Positions 26,982 through 36,487 are shown, numbered from the stretch's first letter. The stretch: 64,000 bases of DNA from Megamonas sp. UBA1796 (GCA_002319795.1 DCFU01000038.1:13394-77393), one strand, 5' to 3'. Translations and numbers: made by a program. The notes: a model not told the origin generated them from the sequence alone.

Positions 26982-27581
26982 ATGGAAGAAAAGATGAGCC
27001 GCCGTGAGCGGAAAAAAATCCAGTCGAAACAAACAATTTTGCAGGCTGCGGTCCATGTATTCAGCACGAAGGGATTTCAGGAAACTTCAATCGCGGATAT
27101 TATGAATCAGGCAGACCTGGGCATCGGAACGTTTTATAATTATTTTGAGTCGAAAGAGGATGTTCTTAAGTGTCTGCTGAAAAGTGTGGTGGAAGAAATC
27201 TGCCAGGCCTTTGAAAAATTTGTGGAGGATAAGTGCGCACCGGCAGATATACTTGAAAAAACAGTTATGCTTTCAGCCAGACTGTTGTCCGAGAATCGCT
27301 TTGTACTGCCGCTTTTTTTGAGTGCGGCAAATCTTTCGGGCATGCCAGAGGGATCTGCGGAGCTTCCGGCAGAACCATCGGCCTTCAAGCTGCTTTTTAA
27401 CCGTATCATCGCGAGCGGGCAGGATTCCGGTGCCTTCCGGGAGGATATACCGACAGAGGTTGTGACGGAGCTGTTTCATTCGATGTTCCAGGCAGCTTCA
27501 TTTAGCAGCCTTCCGATGGGCTTTGAGGAAAATATCCGTTTAAAGTTGCAGCTTGTACTGGATGGACTGCGTGCGCGGTGA
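26982..27581 (+). CDS. TetR/AcrR-family regulator
   Basis: 199 residues from ATG 26982 (GGAGG 8 bases upstream; the earlier in-frame start has none). The N-terminal helix-turn-helix has the typical QTILQAAVHVFSTKGFQETSIADIMNQADLGIGTFYNYFESKEDVL pattern split across residues about 15-65; the C-terminal ligand domain is not specific. It stands 80 bases ahead of nirJ1-nirJ2 on the same strand and could control them. Confidence 0.92.
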   Translation: MEEKMSRRERKKIQSKQTILQAAVHVFSTKGFQETSIADIMNQADLGIGTFYNYFESKEDVLKCLLKSVVEEICQAFEKFVEDKCAPADILEKTVMLSARLLSENRFVLPLFLSAANLSGMPEGSAELPAEPSAFKLLFNRIIASGQDSGAFREDIPTEVVTELFHSMFQAASFSSLPMGFEENIRLKLQLVLDGLRAR

Positions 27582-27661
27582 AGAATGGTCTTGACGATGG
27601 GATGTTCTACTTCATGGAAGCAGAATGAAAAAGTGATTTTTAAGGATTGGTGTGAGAAGAT

Positions 27662-28852
27662 ATGATCAGTGTGACAAAGCTTTTATTTGCAACAGATTAT
27701 TTTGGGGATTCTCTGCGTTATACAGAGAAGGCGCATACGATGCGAAATGGTGCGGCTGATGGTGTGGGGCCTGTTGTAGTATGGAACTCCACGCGTACCT
27801 GCAACCTCAAATGCCGTCATTGCTATATGAACTCAGATGCGGAAAAGTATACGGATGAGCTTACGACGGAGGAGGCAAAACGTTTCATAGATGACCTGGC
27901 GGAATTTCATGTGCCTGTATTGCTTTTTTCTGGTGGAGAACCGCTTCTGCGGCGAGATTTTTTTGAGCTGGCGGCGTATGCAGAGAAAAAGGGCGTGCGG
28001 CCCACGCTTTCTACAAATGGTACTTGTATAACCCGGGAAGTTGCACAGCGTATCAAGGATATCGGTGTGGGCTATGTGGGTGTATCATTGGACGGACTCA
28101 GGGATGTGAATGATAAATTCCGGGGCCGGGAAGGTGCCTATGAAGCGGCTATGCAGGGCATTGAGAACTGTGTCGCTGTGGGACAGCGCGTGGGATTGCG
28201 CTTTACTATTAACCACCATAATATACAGGAGCTGGAAAGTATTTTTGATTTCATTGAGGCGGAGGATATCAACCGTGTTTGCTTTTATCACCTGGTGTAT
28301 TCCGGGCGCGGCAGCCAGATGGTCAAGGAGGATGTGAGCCCGGAGGAGTCGCGCCATGCAATGGACATTATTATTCGTCGTACGCGTGATTTCGAAGAGC
28401 GCGGATTCAGGAAAGAAATTCTTACGGTGGACAATCATTGTGATGGTGTTTATATGTACCTTAAAGCTCTGTCGGAAGAGCAGGACGGGCTGGCGGCGCA
28501 GATAAAAAAATTCATTTCCATGAATGGCGGCAACCGCTCAGGCATAGCCTTCGGTGAGGTGGATCCCGCGGGGTATGTCCATCCGGATCAGTTTACGCAG
28601 CATCATACGTTTGGCAATGTGCGTGAACGTAAATTCGGGGACATCTGGTCGGACATCTCGCATCCTATTATGCGGGGACTCAAGGATCGTAAGCCTCTTT
28701 TGAAGGGCCGCTGCGCGAAATGCAGGTTCCTTGTGTATTGCAACGGAAACTTTCGCACGCGTGCGGAGGCACGTACGGGCGATTTTTGGGAGTCGGATCC
28801 GTCCTGCTATCTGACGGATGAGGAAATCGGGCTTAGGGAGGCGTCAAAATGA
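27662..28852 (+). CDS. nirJ1: Radical SAM protein NirJ1 (haem biosynthesis type)
   Basis: 396 residues. CX3CX2C at Cys47, 51, 54 (TCNLKCRHC), then FSGGEPLLR and LSTNGT, which bind S-adenosylmethionine. A SPASM-like C-terminus (CAKCRFLVYCNGNFRTRAEA) binds a second cluster. NirJ1 and NirJ2 are the paired relatives of NirJ and AhbC/AhbD, which act on side chains of sirohaem-derived intermediates in haem d1 or alternative haem synthesis. The product end overlaps nirJ2 by 4 bases. Weak ribosome site before the ATG. Confidence 0.88.
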   Translation: MISVTKLLFATDYFGDSLRYTEKAHTMRNGAADGVGPVVVWNSTRTCNLKCRHCYMNSDAEKYTDELTTEEAKRFIDDLAEFHVPVLLFSGGEPLLRRDFFELAAYAEKKGVRPTLSTNGTCITREVAQRIKDIGVGYVGVSLDGLRDVNDKFRGREGAYEAAMQGIENCVAVGQRVGLRFTINHHNIQELESIFDFIEAEDINRVCFYHLVYSGRGSQMVKEDVSPEESRHAMDIIIRRTRDFEERGFRKEILTVDNHCDGVYMYLKALSEEQDGLAAQIKKFISMNGGNRSGIAFGEVDPAGYVHPDQFTQHHTFGNVRERKFGDIWSDISHPIMRGLKDRKPLLKGRCAKCRFLVYCNGNFRTRAEARTGDFWESDPSCYLTDEEIGLREASK

Positions 28853-29841
28853 TTGTTTCCTGGAATACCACCAACGCCTGCAATATGTATTGTAAGCATT
28901 GTTACCGTGATGCAGGCTGCAAGGCCGAGGAGGAATTGTCGACTGCAGAAGCGAAGACACTTTTGGAACAGATCGCGCGTGCGGGTTTCAAAATCATGAT
29001 TTTTTCCGGTGGTGAGCCGCTTCTGCGGGCCGATATACTTGCGCTTGTAGAGCATGCGACCAAGCTCGGGCTGCGTTCGGTATTCGGCACGAATGGTACG
29101 CTTATCACACTGGAGATGGCACATGCGCTTAAAAAAGCAGGTGCTATGGGCATGGGGATTTCTTTGGATTCACTGGATAAGGATAAGCATGATGAATTTC
29201 GGAGTTTTGCGGGAGCCTGGGAAGGTGCGGTGCGTGGCATGCGCAATTGCCATGCAGCCGGACTGCCATTCCAGATTCATACGACGGTCATGGAATGGAA
29301 TCAGAGCGAGCTTGAGGCTATGACGGATTTTGCAGTGTCCGAGGGCGCGGTAGCGCATCATTTTTTCTTTCTCGTGCCAACGGGGCGTGCCGAATCGATT
29401 GAAGCGGAATCTTTGCGTGCCGAAGCCTATGAGGATGTACTTACACGCATCATGAAGAAGCAGCAGCAGGTGGATATTGAGCTCAAACCAACCTGTGCGC
29501 CGCAGTTCATGCGCATAGCTGATCAATTGGGTATGCGGACACGTTTTCACCGCGGCTGTCTGGCGGGAACATCCTACTGCATTATCAGTCCGCGCGGCAA
29601 GGTTCAGCCCTGTGCATATCTGAATATGGAACTGGGCGATGTGCGGCAGACGCCGTTTGATGAGATATGGAAAAACAATGAGGTGCTGCAGAAACTTCGT
29701 ACGCTTGACTATGAGGGCGGCTGCGGTTCCTGTGGATACAAAAAGAGCTGTGGCGGTTGCCGGGCCCGTGCGGCATTTTATCATGAGGGAAATTATATGG
29801 CAGAAGAGCCCTGGTGTTTGTATCATGGCCGTCGGGGATAA
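28849..29841 (+). CDS. nirJ2: Radical SAM protein NirJ2 (haem biosynthesis type)
   Basis: 330 residues. CX3CX2C at Cys11, 15, 18 (ACNMYCKHC), FSGGEPLLR and GTNGT. The C-terminal SPASM region has CLAGTSYC, VQPCAYL and CGSCGYKKSCGGCRARA, enough Cys for auxiliary clusters. Shorter at the N-terminus than NirJ1. Starts within the last codons of nirJ1, so the proteins are made together. Likely decarboxylates propionate side chains of a coprohaem-type intermediate; the other pathway genes are not in this window. Confidence 0.88.
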   Translation: MIVSWNTTNACNMYCKHCYRDAGCKAEEELSTAEAKTLLEQIARAGFKIMIFSGGEPLLRADILALVEHATKLGLRSVFGTNGTLITLEMAHALKKAGAMGMGISLDSLDKDKHDEFRSFAGAWEGAVRGMRNCHAAGLPFQIHTTVMEWNQSELEAMTDFAVSEGAVAHHFFFLVPTGRAESIEAESLRAEAYEDVLTRIMKKQQQVDIELKPTCAPQFMRIADQLGMRTRFHRGCLAGTSYCIISPRGKVQPCAYLNMELGDVRQTPFDEIWKNNEVLQKLRTLDYEGGCGSCGYKKSCGGCRARAAFYHEGNYMAEEPWCLYHGRRG

Positions 29842-29857
29842 AGGATGAGGTGGACTT

Positions 29858-30664
29858 ATGATTAAGCTGATTATGTCAGATATGGATGGTACCTTGCTCG
29901 ATGAGAATGGCTGTCTGCCGGAAGAATTCGATGAGGTCATGGCAGAACTCAGGGAACGCCATGTTATGTTTGCACCAGCGAGCGGGCGGCAGTATTTTGC
30001 CTTGCTGCACCAGTTTAGGAAATATCGCGATGATTTCATTTTTTTGGCAGAAAACGGCGCATTTGTGCTTTATCATGAAATCGAGATATTTTCTAATACC
30101 ATGGAGCCGGAAACAGCCAGAGCCGTACTGGAGCAGGCGGCTGCCTTGGAGCCACAGGGAATCTATCCGGTTCTTTGTGGCAAGAAGGGTGCTTATGTGA
30201 AGTCGAGGTACCAGCCTTTTCTTGATGAGATGACGAAATATTATACGCAATATTCATTTGTAGATGATTTTGCCGATGTAGATGATGACGTTATCAAGAT
30301 TTCTATTTGTGATGCTGTTGCAGCCGATGCCGAAAATACGATTTATCCGATCATGAAGTCCTTTGAAGGAGCGTTGCAGACACCGGTAAGCAGCAACTAT
30401 TGGGTAGATATCATGAATGCTGATATCAATAAGGGCCTGGCAATCCAGCAGATACAGAAGACACTGGGACTGCTGCCTGAGGAATGTGCGGCCTTTGGCG
30501 ATTACCTGAATGACTTGCAGATGATGCAGTCTGTGTATTACAGTTTTGCGATGGAGAACGCACATCCCGCCATCAAGGAAGCCGCGCGTTTTCAGGCCGG
30601 AAGCAACAAGGACCATGGAGTGTTGCTGGCCATTCGTGACTTCATATCACAAAAGCTCATATAG
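29858..30664 (+). CDS. Cof-type HAD phosphatase
   Basis: 268 residues, HAD class IIB. Motif I SDMDGTLLDENG (about 7-18), the ASGRQ motif II, a C2-type cap in the middle, Lys in NADINKGLAIQ (motif III) and GDYLNDLQMM (motif IV). Such enzymes dephosphorylate sugar phosphates or cofactors such as FMN; specificity cannot be read. 16 bases after nirJ2, good ribosome site (GAGGTGG). Confidence 0.9.
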   Translation: MIKLIMSDMDGTLLDENGCLPEEFDEVMAELRERHVMFAPASGRQYFALLHQFRKYRDDFIFLAENGAFVLYHEIEIFSNTMEPETARAVLEQAAALEPQGIYPVLCGKKGAYVKSRYQPFLDEMTKYYTQYSFVDDFADVDDDVIKISICDAVAADAENTIYPIMKSFEGALQTPVSSNYWVDIMNADINKGLAIQQIQKTLGLLPEECAAFGDYLNDLQMMQSVYYSFAMENAHPAIKEAARFQAGSNKDHGVLLAIRDFISQKLI

Positions 30665-30679
30665 GAAGAAGGAAAACAA

Positions 30680-31528
30680 ATGAAACTGGATTACCATATG
30701 CATTTCGAGTATGGTTCTTATGATGCAGCATGGGCAGAAGGATTTTTTGAGGCGGCCGGGACACGTGGCCTCGATGAAATTGGCATATCCGAGCATACGC
30801 ATACCTTCAAGGAATTTGAATCTTTGTATTATGAGGATCTCGTGCTTGATAATTCCTTCATAGGTGCATTCCAGCAAAAATGGCTCAGGAGAAATAAATT
30901 TAAATATACGTTAGACGATTATTTTTCCTTTATGGCAAAGCTTAAGGCGAAACATCAGGTAAAGACAGGTATTGAAGTCTGCAACTTCCAGGATCAGGAA
31001 AAGGTAAAGGAAATTCTTGCTCCCTATACCTTTGACTATATCATAGGCTCGGTGCATTTCCTGCATGGATGGGCCTATGATTCGTCGGAAATCAAAGCAG
31101 AATGGGGCAGACACAGCCTGCATGAAATCTACGACTGGTACGCGGAGGAAGTGGAGAACATTTGTGCCTCCGGCCTCTATGATGTACTCGGGCACCCGTT
31201 CAATATCCGCCTTTTTAAATTTCTGCCGGATTTCGATGTGATGCCGGTGTTGGAGCGCGTGGCAAAGGCGCTTAAAACAGCGCATATGGGGATTGACATA
31301 AACACAGGAACATTTTACCGTTACCCTATAGCAGAGATTTCACCTTATCCGGATTTTTTGGAAATTGCGGCGAAATATGATTTGCCGGTCATTACGTCTT
31401 CGGATGCTCATAAGCCGGAAGACTGCGGCAGTTATATTGATGAGGCTATTGCGTATGCGAAGAGCGTTGGCTATACGGAATGCCTGCGTTTTGATAAGCG
31501 CAGGCGCACGTTAGTTCCAGTTGGATAA
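30680..31528 (+). CDS. PHP-domain phosphatase (HisJ-like)
   Basis: 282 residues. The PHP metal-binding motifs are visible: DYHMHFEYG (about 4-12), ISEHTHTF (about 36), GSVHFL (about 117), VLGHP and SSDAHKPED near the end. Resembles histidinol-phosphatase HisJ, but no other his genes are present, so the true substrate may differ. 15 bases after the Cof gene, closed by a terminator. Confidence 0.85.
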   Translation: MKLDYHMHFEYGSYDAAWAEGFFEAAGTRGLDEIGISEHTHTFKEFESLYYEDLVLDNSFIGAFQQKWLRRNKFKYTLDDYFSFMAKLKAKHQVKTGIEVCNFQDQEKVKEILAPYTFDYIIGSVHFLHGWAYDSSEIKAEWGRHSLHEIYDWYAEEVENICASGLYDVLGHPFNIRLFKFLPDFDVMPVLERVAKALKTAHMGIDINTGTFYRYPIAEISPYPDFLEIAAKYDLPVITSSDAHKPEDCGSYIDEAIAYAKSVGYTECLRFDKRRRTLVPVG

Positions 31529-31538
31529 TACTGCAGGA

Positions 31539-31589
31539 GGATCTGGAAAACAAGCATTTTGTTGTGCTGGTTTTTCCAGGTCTTTTTTT
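31539..31589 (+). terminator. Terminator after the PHP gene
   Basis: GATCTGGAAAAC (about 31540-31551) pairs with GTTTTTCCAGGTC (31570-31582), followed by seven T. Confidence 0.8.
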
Positions 31590-31660
31590 GTCATCACAAT
31601 TTATTTTGGGAATCTGGTATACGTTTCTTCATAAATCATACAAAAAATATAGGAAAACTA

Positions 31661-31689
31661 TTGACAAAGGGGCAAGAAAACTTTATAAT
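31661..31689 (+). promoter_or_regulatory. Perfect consensus promoter of the amino-acid ABC operon
   Basis: TTGACA (31661-31666), exactly 17 bases, TATAAT (31684-31689). This is the textbook sigma-A sequence in both hexamers and spacing. No operator palindrome is visible around it. Confidence 0.92.
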
Positions 31690-31730
31690 ACAAAACATAT
31701 ACGAAAAGTATGGAATTGGAGGAATGCTGG

Positions 31731-32390
31731 ATGGACCAATCGTTTATTGCTGCGAGTATACCGCTTTATATTAAGGCAGCCGGGCTCACCTTGAATCTGG
31801 CATTCTGGGGAGTGCTGCTGTCTTTATTTGTAGGAGCTGTATGTGCGGTGATCGGATATTTTCGTATTCCGGTTCTGTGCCGCATTATGCAGGTGTATAT
31901 TGAACTTTCACGTAATACGCCGCTGTTAATCCAGCTTTTTTTCCTGTATTATGGTTTTGCGAAGATCGGCATCAAGTTTGAGGCATATACCTGTGCAATT
32001 GGCGGTCTCGCATTTTTGGGCGGTTCCTATATGGCGGAAGCTTTGCGTGCGGGGATAGAATCTGTCGGCAAGATACAAATCGAATCCGGACTCAGCATCG
32101 GACTGACCAGATGGCAGCTTATGCGCTATATCGTCTTGCCACAGGCTCTTGCGGTTGCGGTGCCGGCCATTGCGGCAAATGTAATTTTTCTGCTGAAGGA
32201 GACCTCAGTGGTATCGGCTATTGCGCTCGCGGATTTGATGTTTGTGGCCAAAGACCTTATCGGCATGTATTATCGCACCTCGGAGGCGCTGTTGCTGCTC
32301 GTTGGGGCCTATCTTATACTGCTGCTGCCATTATCACTCTTTTTCCGTTATTTGGAGAGGAGGTTAAGGAATGTCGGATTGGGGAATTAA
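31731..32390 (+). CDS. Polar amino-acid ABC transporter permease
   Basis: 219 residues from ATG 31731, chosen for GGAGG 8 bases before it. HisM/GlnP-type permease with about five helices; the EAA loop is SIGLTRWQLMRYIVLPQAL. SRNTPLLIQLFFLYYG is also typical. Partner of the next permease; their ends overlap by 20 bases. Confidence 0.92.
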   Translation: MDQSFIAASIPLYIKAAGLTLNLAFWGVLLSLFVGAVCAVIGYFRIPVLCRIMQVYIELSRNTPLLIQLFFLYYGFAKIGIKFEAYTCAIGGLAFLGGSYMAEALRAGIESVGKIQIESGLSIGLTRWQLMRYIVLPQALAVAVPAIAANVIFLLKETSVVSAIALADLMFVAKDLIGMYYRTSEALLLLVGAYLILLLPLSLFFRYLERRLRNVGLGN

Positions 32391-33045
32391 TGTAATTTTT
32401 CAGGGACAAAATTTTCTGCGCTTGCTTGAGGGCCTTGGTGTGAGCATGCGAATTGCCGTTGTTTCTGTATTGATTTCATCTGTTTGTGGAATCTTCCTGG
32501 GGCTTCTTATGACGTCACGGTATGTGGCTGTACGCAGTCTCTGCCGGTCTTATCTGGAGGCTGTACGTATTGTTCCGCTGCTTGTCTGGCTTTTTGTCTT
32601 TTACTTTGAATTGACGAAAGTACTTCATTTGCAACTGCCAGCGGAATTCGTTGCAGATATCGTATTCTCTATCTGGGGAACAGCTGAGATGGGAGATCTC
32701 GTACGCGGCGCAGTGACTTCACTGCCGGCGCACCAACGGGAAAGTGGTTTGGCAGTAGGTCTTACACGTTGGCAGGTTTATCGGTATGTCATACTTCCTC
32801 AGGCTGTACGCAGGCTTCTGCCTTCAGCAATCAATCTTGTGACACGCATGATAAAGACAACATCCCTGGTTGTACTCATTGGTGTTGTAGAGGTTTTGAA
32901 GATTGGACAGCAGATTATCGAAGTATCGATTTTGAAGGTGCCGACGGCATCCTTTTGGGTATACGCAATTATATTCTTTTTATATTTCATTATTTGCTGG
33001 CCAATATCGCTTTGGGCAAAGCATCTGGAAAAACGTTGGCAATAA
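32371..33045 (+). CDS. Polar amino-acid ABC transporter permease
   Basis: 224 residues, paralogue of the preceding permease. EAA loop AVGLTRWQVYRYVILPQAVRR; RIVPLLVWLFVFYFEL matches the substrate-channel segment. The two permeases probably form the heteromeric channel. Starts inside the last codons of the first permease gene. Confidence 0.92.
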   Translation: MSDWGINVIFQGQNFLRLLEGLGVSMRIAVVSVLISSVCGIFLGLLMTSRYVAVRSLCRSYLEAVRIVPLLVWLFVFYFELTKVLHLQLPAEFVADIVFSIWGTAEMGDLVRGAVTSLPAHQRESGLAVGLTRWQVYRYVILPQAVRRLLPSAINLVTRMIKTTSLVVLIGVVEVLKIGQQIIEVSILKVPTASFWVYAIIFFLYFIICWPISLWAKHLEKRWQ

Positions 33046-33056
33046 GGAGGCGGCAT

Positions 33057-33809
33057 ATGAAGGAAACAGAGAAAATACTGCTTGAAGTACATAAGCTGAA
33101 AAAAAATTACGGGAACAAGGAAATCCTGCATGGTATTGATTTTTCCGTGCATCGCGGTGAGGTCGTTGTGTTGCTTGGGCCGTCAGGCTGTGGCAAGTCT
33201 ACCTTCCTGCGATGTCTTAACGGATTGGAGGAAATACAGTCGGGCAGTATTTTGCTTGATGGCAGTATCATCAGCGATGGAAAAGCCGAATGGTATGCCA
33301 TACGCCAAAAAATTGGTATGGTCTTTCAAAGCTATGATCTTTTTCCGCATATGACAGTCATTGAAAATATACTGCTTGGCCCTTTGAAAGCACAAAAACG
33401 TAAAAAAAATGAGGTGGAAAAACAGGCGGCAGAGCTTTTGGAACGTGTAGGGCTCCTGGACCGCAAGGACGATTACCCGGCGCAGCTTTCTGGTGGGCAG
33501 AAGCAGCGTGTAGCAATTGTCCGGGCGCTTTGTATGAATCCGGAAATTATGTTATTTGATGAGGTAACGGCTTCACTCGATCCGGAGATGGTGCGTGAGG
33601 TACTTGATGTGATGAAGGAATTAGCACAACAAGGGATGACAATGCTCATTGTTACGCATGAGATGAATTTTGCCCGTTCCGTGGCAGACCGTATCGTATT
33701 TATCGATGAGGGCTGTATCGTTGAAGAGAGCGAGCCGGAGCAGTTCTTTACTGCGCCGCAGACAGAACGGGCCCAGCGCTTTCTGGATATTTTCTCTTAT
33801 GAGAATTAA
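33057..33809 (+). CDS. Polar amino-acid ABC transporter ATPase
   Basis: 250 residues from ATG 33057 (TAAGGAGG 6 bases upstream); the long open frame upstream overlaps the permease and is rejected. Walker A GPSGCGKST (about 41), Q-loop MVFQSYDLFPHMTV, signature LSGGQKQRVAIVRAL, Walker B LFDEVTASLDPEMV and switch His (TLIVTHEM type). GlnQ/HisP-like, powers the two preceding permeases. Confidence 0.95.
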   Translation: MKETEKILLEVHKLKKNYGNKEILHGIDFSVHRGEVVVLLGPSGCGKSTFLRCLNGLEEIQSGSILLDGSIISDGKAEWYAIRQKIGMVFQSYDLFPHMTVIENILLGPLKAQKRKKNEVEKQAAELLERVGLLDRKDDYPAQLSGGQKQRVAIVRALCMNPEIMLFDEVTASLDPEMVREVLDVMKELAQQGMTMLIVTHEMNFARSVADRIVFIDEGCIVEESEPEQFFTAPQTERAQRFLDIFSYEN

Positions 33810-33845
33810 TGTGTATAAATCAAAACAAAGAAAAGAGGAATTATT

Positions 33846-34721
33846 ATGAAATCATGGAAAAAGGTATTTGCAGTTATCGCTACTTTTGTTTTTACATTAG
33901 CTTTTGCTGCGGGCTGCGGCAGTGATGCCCAGACAGATAAGGTTAAGACATCTGCTTCTTCTTCGGCATCTGCGATTGAGCAGATTAAGCAGCGTGGAAA
34001 ACTGCGTGTTGCTGTGTTCAGTGACAAGCCTCCATTTGGCTACGTCGATCAAAACGGGAAAAACCAAGGGTATGATGTTTATTTTGCGCATCGTCTGGCC
34101 AAGGATCTCCTGGGTGATGAAAATGCCGTCGAATTTGTACTTACAGAAGCTGCGGCACGTATTGAGGTACTTGAAGCCGACAAGGTTGATATTACGCTGG
34201 CGAATTTCACTGTGACGCCGGAACGTAAGGAAAAAGTTGATTTTGCAGCGCCTTATATGAAGGTGGCTTTAGGTGTGGTATCGCCGACTGGCGAGCCTGT
34301 AACGGATGTCAGCCAGCTTAAGGGGAAAAAGCTTATCGTCAATAAAGGAACAACTGCCGAAACTTATTTTGCAAAGAATTACCCGGATATCGAGTTATTG
34401 AAATATGACCAGAATACGGAAGCCTTCCAGGCACTTAAGGATGGACGTGGTGCGGCACTGGCGCATGATAATACGCTCGTGTTTGCCTGGGCCAGGGAGA
34501 ATCCGGGCTTTACAGTAGGTATTACGAAGCTGGGCGATCTGGACACGATTGCTCCGGCCGTCAAGAAGGGGAATACGGAACTTTTAAACTGGGTGAATGA
34601 TGAAGTCACAAAGCTTGGTGCAGAGAATTTCTTCCACAAGGATTTTGAAACAACGCTTTTGCCTGCATATGGAGATTCAGTGAAGCCGGATGATGTTGTG
34701 GTTGAGGGCGGAAAGCTCTGA
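33846..34721 (+). CDS. Amino-acid-binding lipoprotein of the ABC transporter
   Basis: 291 residues. Lipobox FAAGC (Cys about 24), a Ser/Ala linker, then the family-3 binding fold: RGKLRVAVFSDKPPFGYVD, GYDVYFAHRLAKDLLG, ANFTVTPERKEKVDFAAPYM. The preserved Arg and Asp positions suit a polar amino acid such as glutamine, glutamate or cysteine; the exact ligand is not readable. Last gene of the operon, closed by a terminator. Confidence 0.92.
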   Translation: MKSWKKVFAVIATFVFTLAFAAGCGSDAQTDKVKTSASSSASAIEQIKQRGKLRVAVFSDKPPFGYVDQNGKNQGYDVYFAHRLAKDLLGDENAVEFVLTEAAARIEVLEADKVDITLANFTVTPERKEKVDFAAPYMKVALGVVSPTGEPVTDVSQLKGKKLIVNKGTTAETYFAKNYPDIELLKYDQNTEAFQALKDGRGAALAHDNTLVFAWARENPGFTVGITKLGDLDTIAPAVKKGNTELLNWVNDEVTKLGAENFFHKDFETTLLPAYGDSVKPDDVVVEGGKL

Positions 34722-34731
34722 TAAAAGGAAT

Positions 34732-34775
34732 AAAACAGCCGATGAAGCAAATATCCAGCTTCATCGGCTGTTTTT
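34732..34775. terminator. Terminator after the amino-acid ABC operon
   Basis: AAAACAGCCGATGAAGC (34732-34748) pairs with GCTTCATCGGCTGTTTT (34758-34774), T run follows. Symmetric enough to stop the convergent minus-strand gene too. Confidence 0.9.
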
Positions 34776-35335
34776 CAATGGAGCGGCAGCGTTTTGATGT
34801 CGAGCGGCACTTTCTGTATAGCTTTGGCTTTGGCCCGCATAGCGGCAGGGCTTAGACGCTTCCAGATGTCTTGTACACGGTGCATATAATCCGCAGCGGC
34901 AATAGGAGCAGTAAGCTGCTTTTGGGTGTACTGCTTCAGAATGGCGACAAAATCTTCGTTAAGTCCGATGGTACGCATGGCAAGCAATATATGCAACTGC
35001 GTATCGACAAGGTAGAGGTGAATCGTGTTTTCTGCCAGCGATGCCGGAGTCGGAAGCAGGTCTTTTTTCAGCAGGTGCAGTGCGAGCGGAGCATCTCCCC
35101 AGCCTTCCTTGAAGATACCGTCAATCTGGTAAAGAAAAAACAGAATGTTATTTTCTTCATAAAGGGCAAGTTCTATTTTTCCGGTACGGAAGGCTTCGGC
35201 GGCAATGATATCCGTGTGGCTGAGCTGCAGAATGAATAGAATGCCGTTTGCGTCAATTTGAAAAAGCCCACCATCGCTTCCGGCCTGGATGGGCAAGGGA
35301 AAGGTTTCGCCAACCTGAAAGTTTGTGTAATCCAA
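34775..35335 (-). CDS. Conserved-looking protein of unknown function
   Basis: 186 residues on the minus strand, TTG start with AGGAGG 8 bases upstream. Acidic, with alternating hydrophobic strands in the first 120 residues (ILFILQL, ILFFLYQI, TIHLYLV) and a basic helical tail. No signal, membrane segment or known motif. It lies convergent to the ABC operon. Codon use looks like its neighbours, so it is a real gene, but I cannot name it. Confidence 0.7.
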   Translation of the reverse strand: MDYTNFQVGETFPLPIQAGSDGGLFQIDANGILFILQLSHTDIIAAEAFRTGKIELALYEENNILFFLYQIDGIFKEGWGDAPLALHLLKKDLLPTPASLAENTIHLYLVDTQLHILLAMRTIGLNEDFVAILKQYTQKQLTAPIAAADYMHRVQDIWKRLSPAAMRAKAKAIQKVPLDIKTLPLH

Positions 35336-35608
35336 GGAAAATACCTCCTGTATGTTGTTTTTTTTATTATACCACGCTTCTATAACTGGCTGCTATGCCT
35401 ATGCGTATCGGCCAGACAGAACTTCATTTAGCCGTTAGCTTGGCAGATTTTTTCTGCTATATCTGGCGGAAATTTTGGATGAAATTGTTTTATTGTATAT
35501 AGTTGTATATAGGAGAAGAGAGATTCTGCTCTTGTGTATTTTACAGATTTATCATACAATATTATACAGGGATTTTATATTGTAAATGACAGCCAGGGGG
35601 GAAAGGAC

Positions 35609-36487
35609 ATGAGATTTACTAAGATATTTGTATGCTTTATGATGCTTGCTTTCCTGTTTTCGACTGCCGGTACTGTATGTGCGGCTGGAAATGAGGACTG
35701 GGTGTGGATATCCTCGGATAGCAAGTATAGCAAGTACTATTCTCCATCACGTGTGAGAATCATTGATTCTTACGGAGGTGTTGCCACGCGCCTTGAAGCG
35801 TGGACCAGGACAAACTATAACTATGAGGGCGCAGTTGAAACAGTTGCGAATTATGAAATTCAGGCTGTACTGCAGCCTGAAAAGCTTGCTTATAGCCTGG
35901 CACGTGTGGAAATCAATCCGCAAAATCGTACGATAGAATACGTACAGGAAGACTTTTATGATACGGGCGGCAATATTGTATGGTCGAAGCTTTATAATCC
36001 CCGTACGGTGAAGGAAATCAACTCACAGTCTTTTGATGAGGCGTTTTATACAGTGATTGTGGACTCGGTGTTCCGATATGGGGAGACTGAGCGCAGCAAG
36101 GCGGCTGATCGTTGGACACCGCTATGGCATGCTGTTGCAGGTGATGGTTCGATTACAGCGGCTATTGCGGATACGACAACAATGAGGCTGAAGGGTGAAA
36201 ATATTATTTTTTGGGAATGGCTGGATCAGAAGGACGCTTCCGGCACGGTTCTGGAAATTAAATTTATGAAAATGGCTGTAAATTTGCCACAGGGAACACA
36301 AAAAGTAATACAATACAAATATTGGGACCAGAAATCCGGCTGGAAGGATCTGACCGCTGAACTGGATGGCTTGTATACCGTTATCAAGCCGAATAGCTAT
36401 GAGGCTGGGGGACTGGCAAAGCTCAGGGCCTATGCCGCAGGGTATCAGTATTGGCTGAACCGGTACAGCCTGGATAATATAAAATAA
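35609..36487 (+). CDS. Secreted protein of unknown function
   Basis: 292 residues from ATG 35609 (GGGGGGAAAGG upstream). Signal peptide with cleavage near VCAAG. The mature start WVWISSDSKYSKYYSPSRV resembles the start of the secreted protein two genes downstream (YQWVQSSARANYYFNKQ), so both may share a repeated surface or periplasmic domain. It precedes metA by 22 bases. No enzyme motif seen. Confidence 0.75.
   Translation: MRFTKIFVCFMMLAFLFSTAGTVCAAGNEDWVWISSDSKYSKYYSPSRVRIIDSYGGVATRLEAWTRTNYNYEGAVETVANYEIQAVLQPEKLAYSLARVEINPQNRTIEYVQEDFYDTGGNIVWSKLYNPRTVKEINSQSFDEAFYTVIVDSVFRYGETERSKAADRWTPLWHAVAGDGSITAAIADTTTMRLKGENIIFWEWLDQKDASGTVLEIKFMKMAVNLPQGTQKVIQYKYWDQKSGWKDLTAELDGLYTVIKPNSYEAGGLAKLRAYAAGYQYWLNRYSLDNIK

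Noticed and set aside
29170..30039. 289-residue minus-strand frame across nirJ2 and the Cof phosphatase
   Set aside because: Antisense to two genes with clear motifs.
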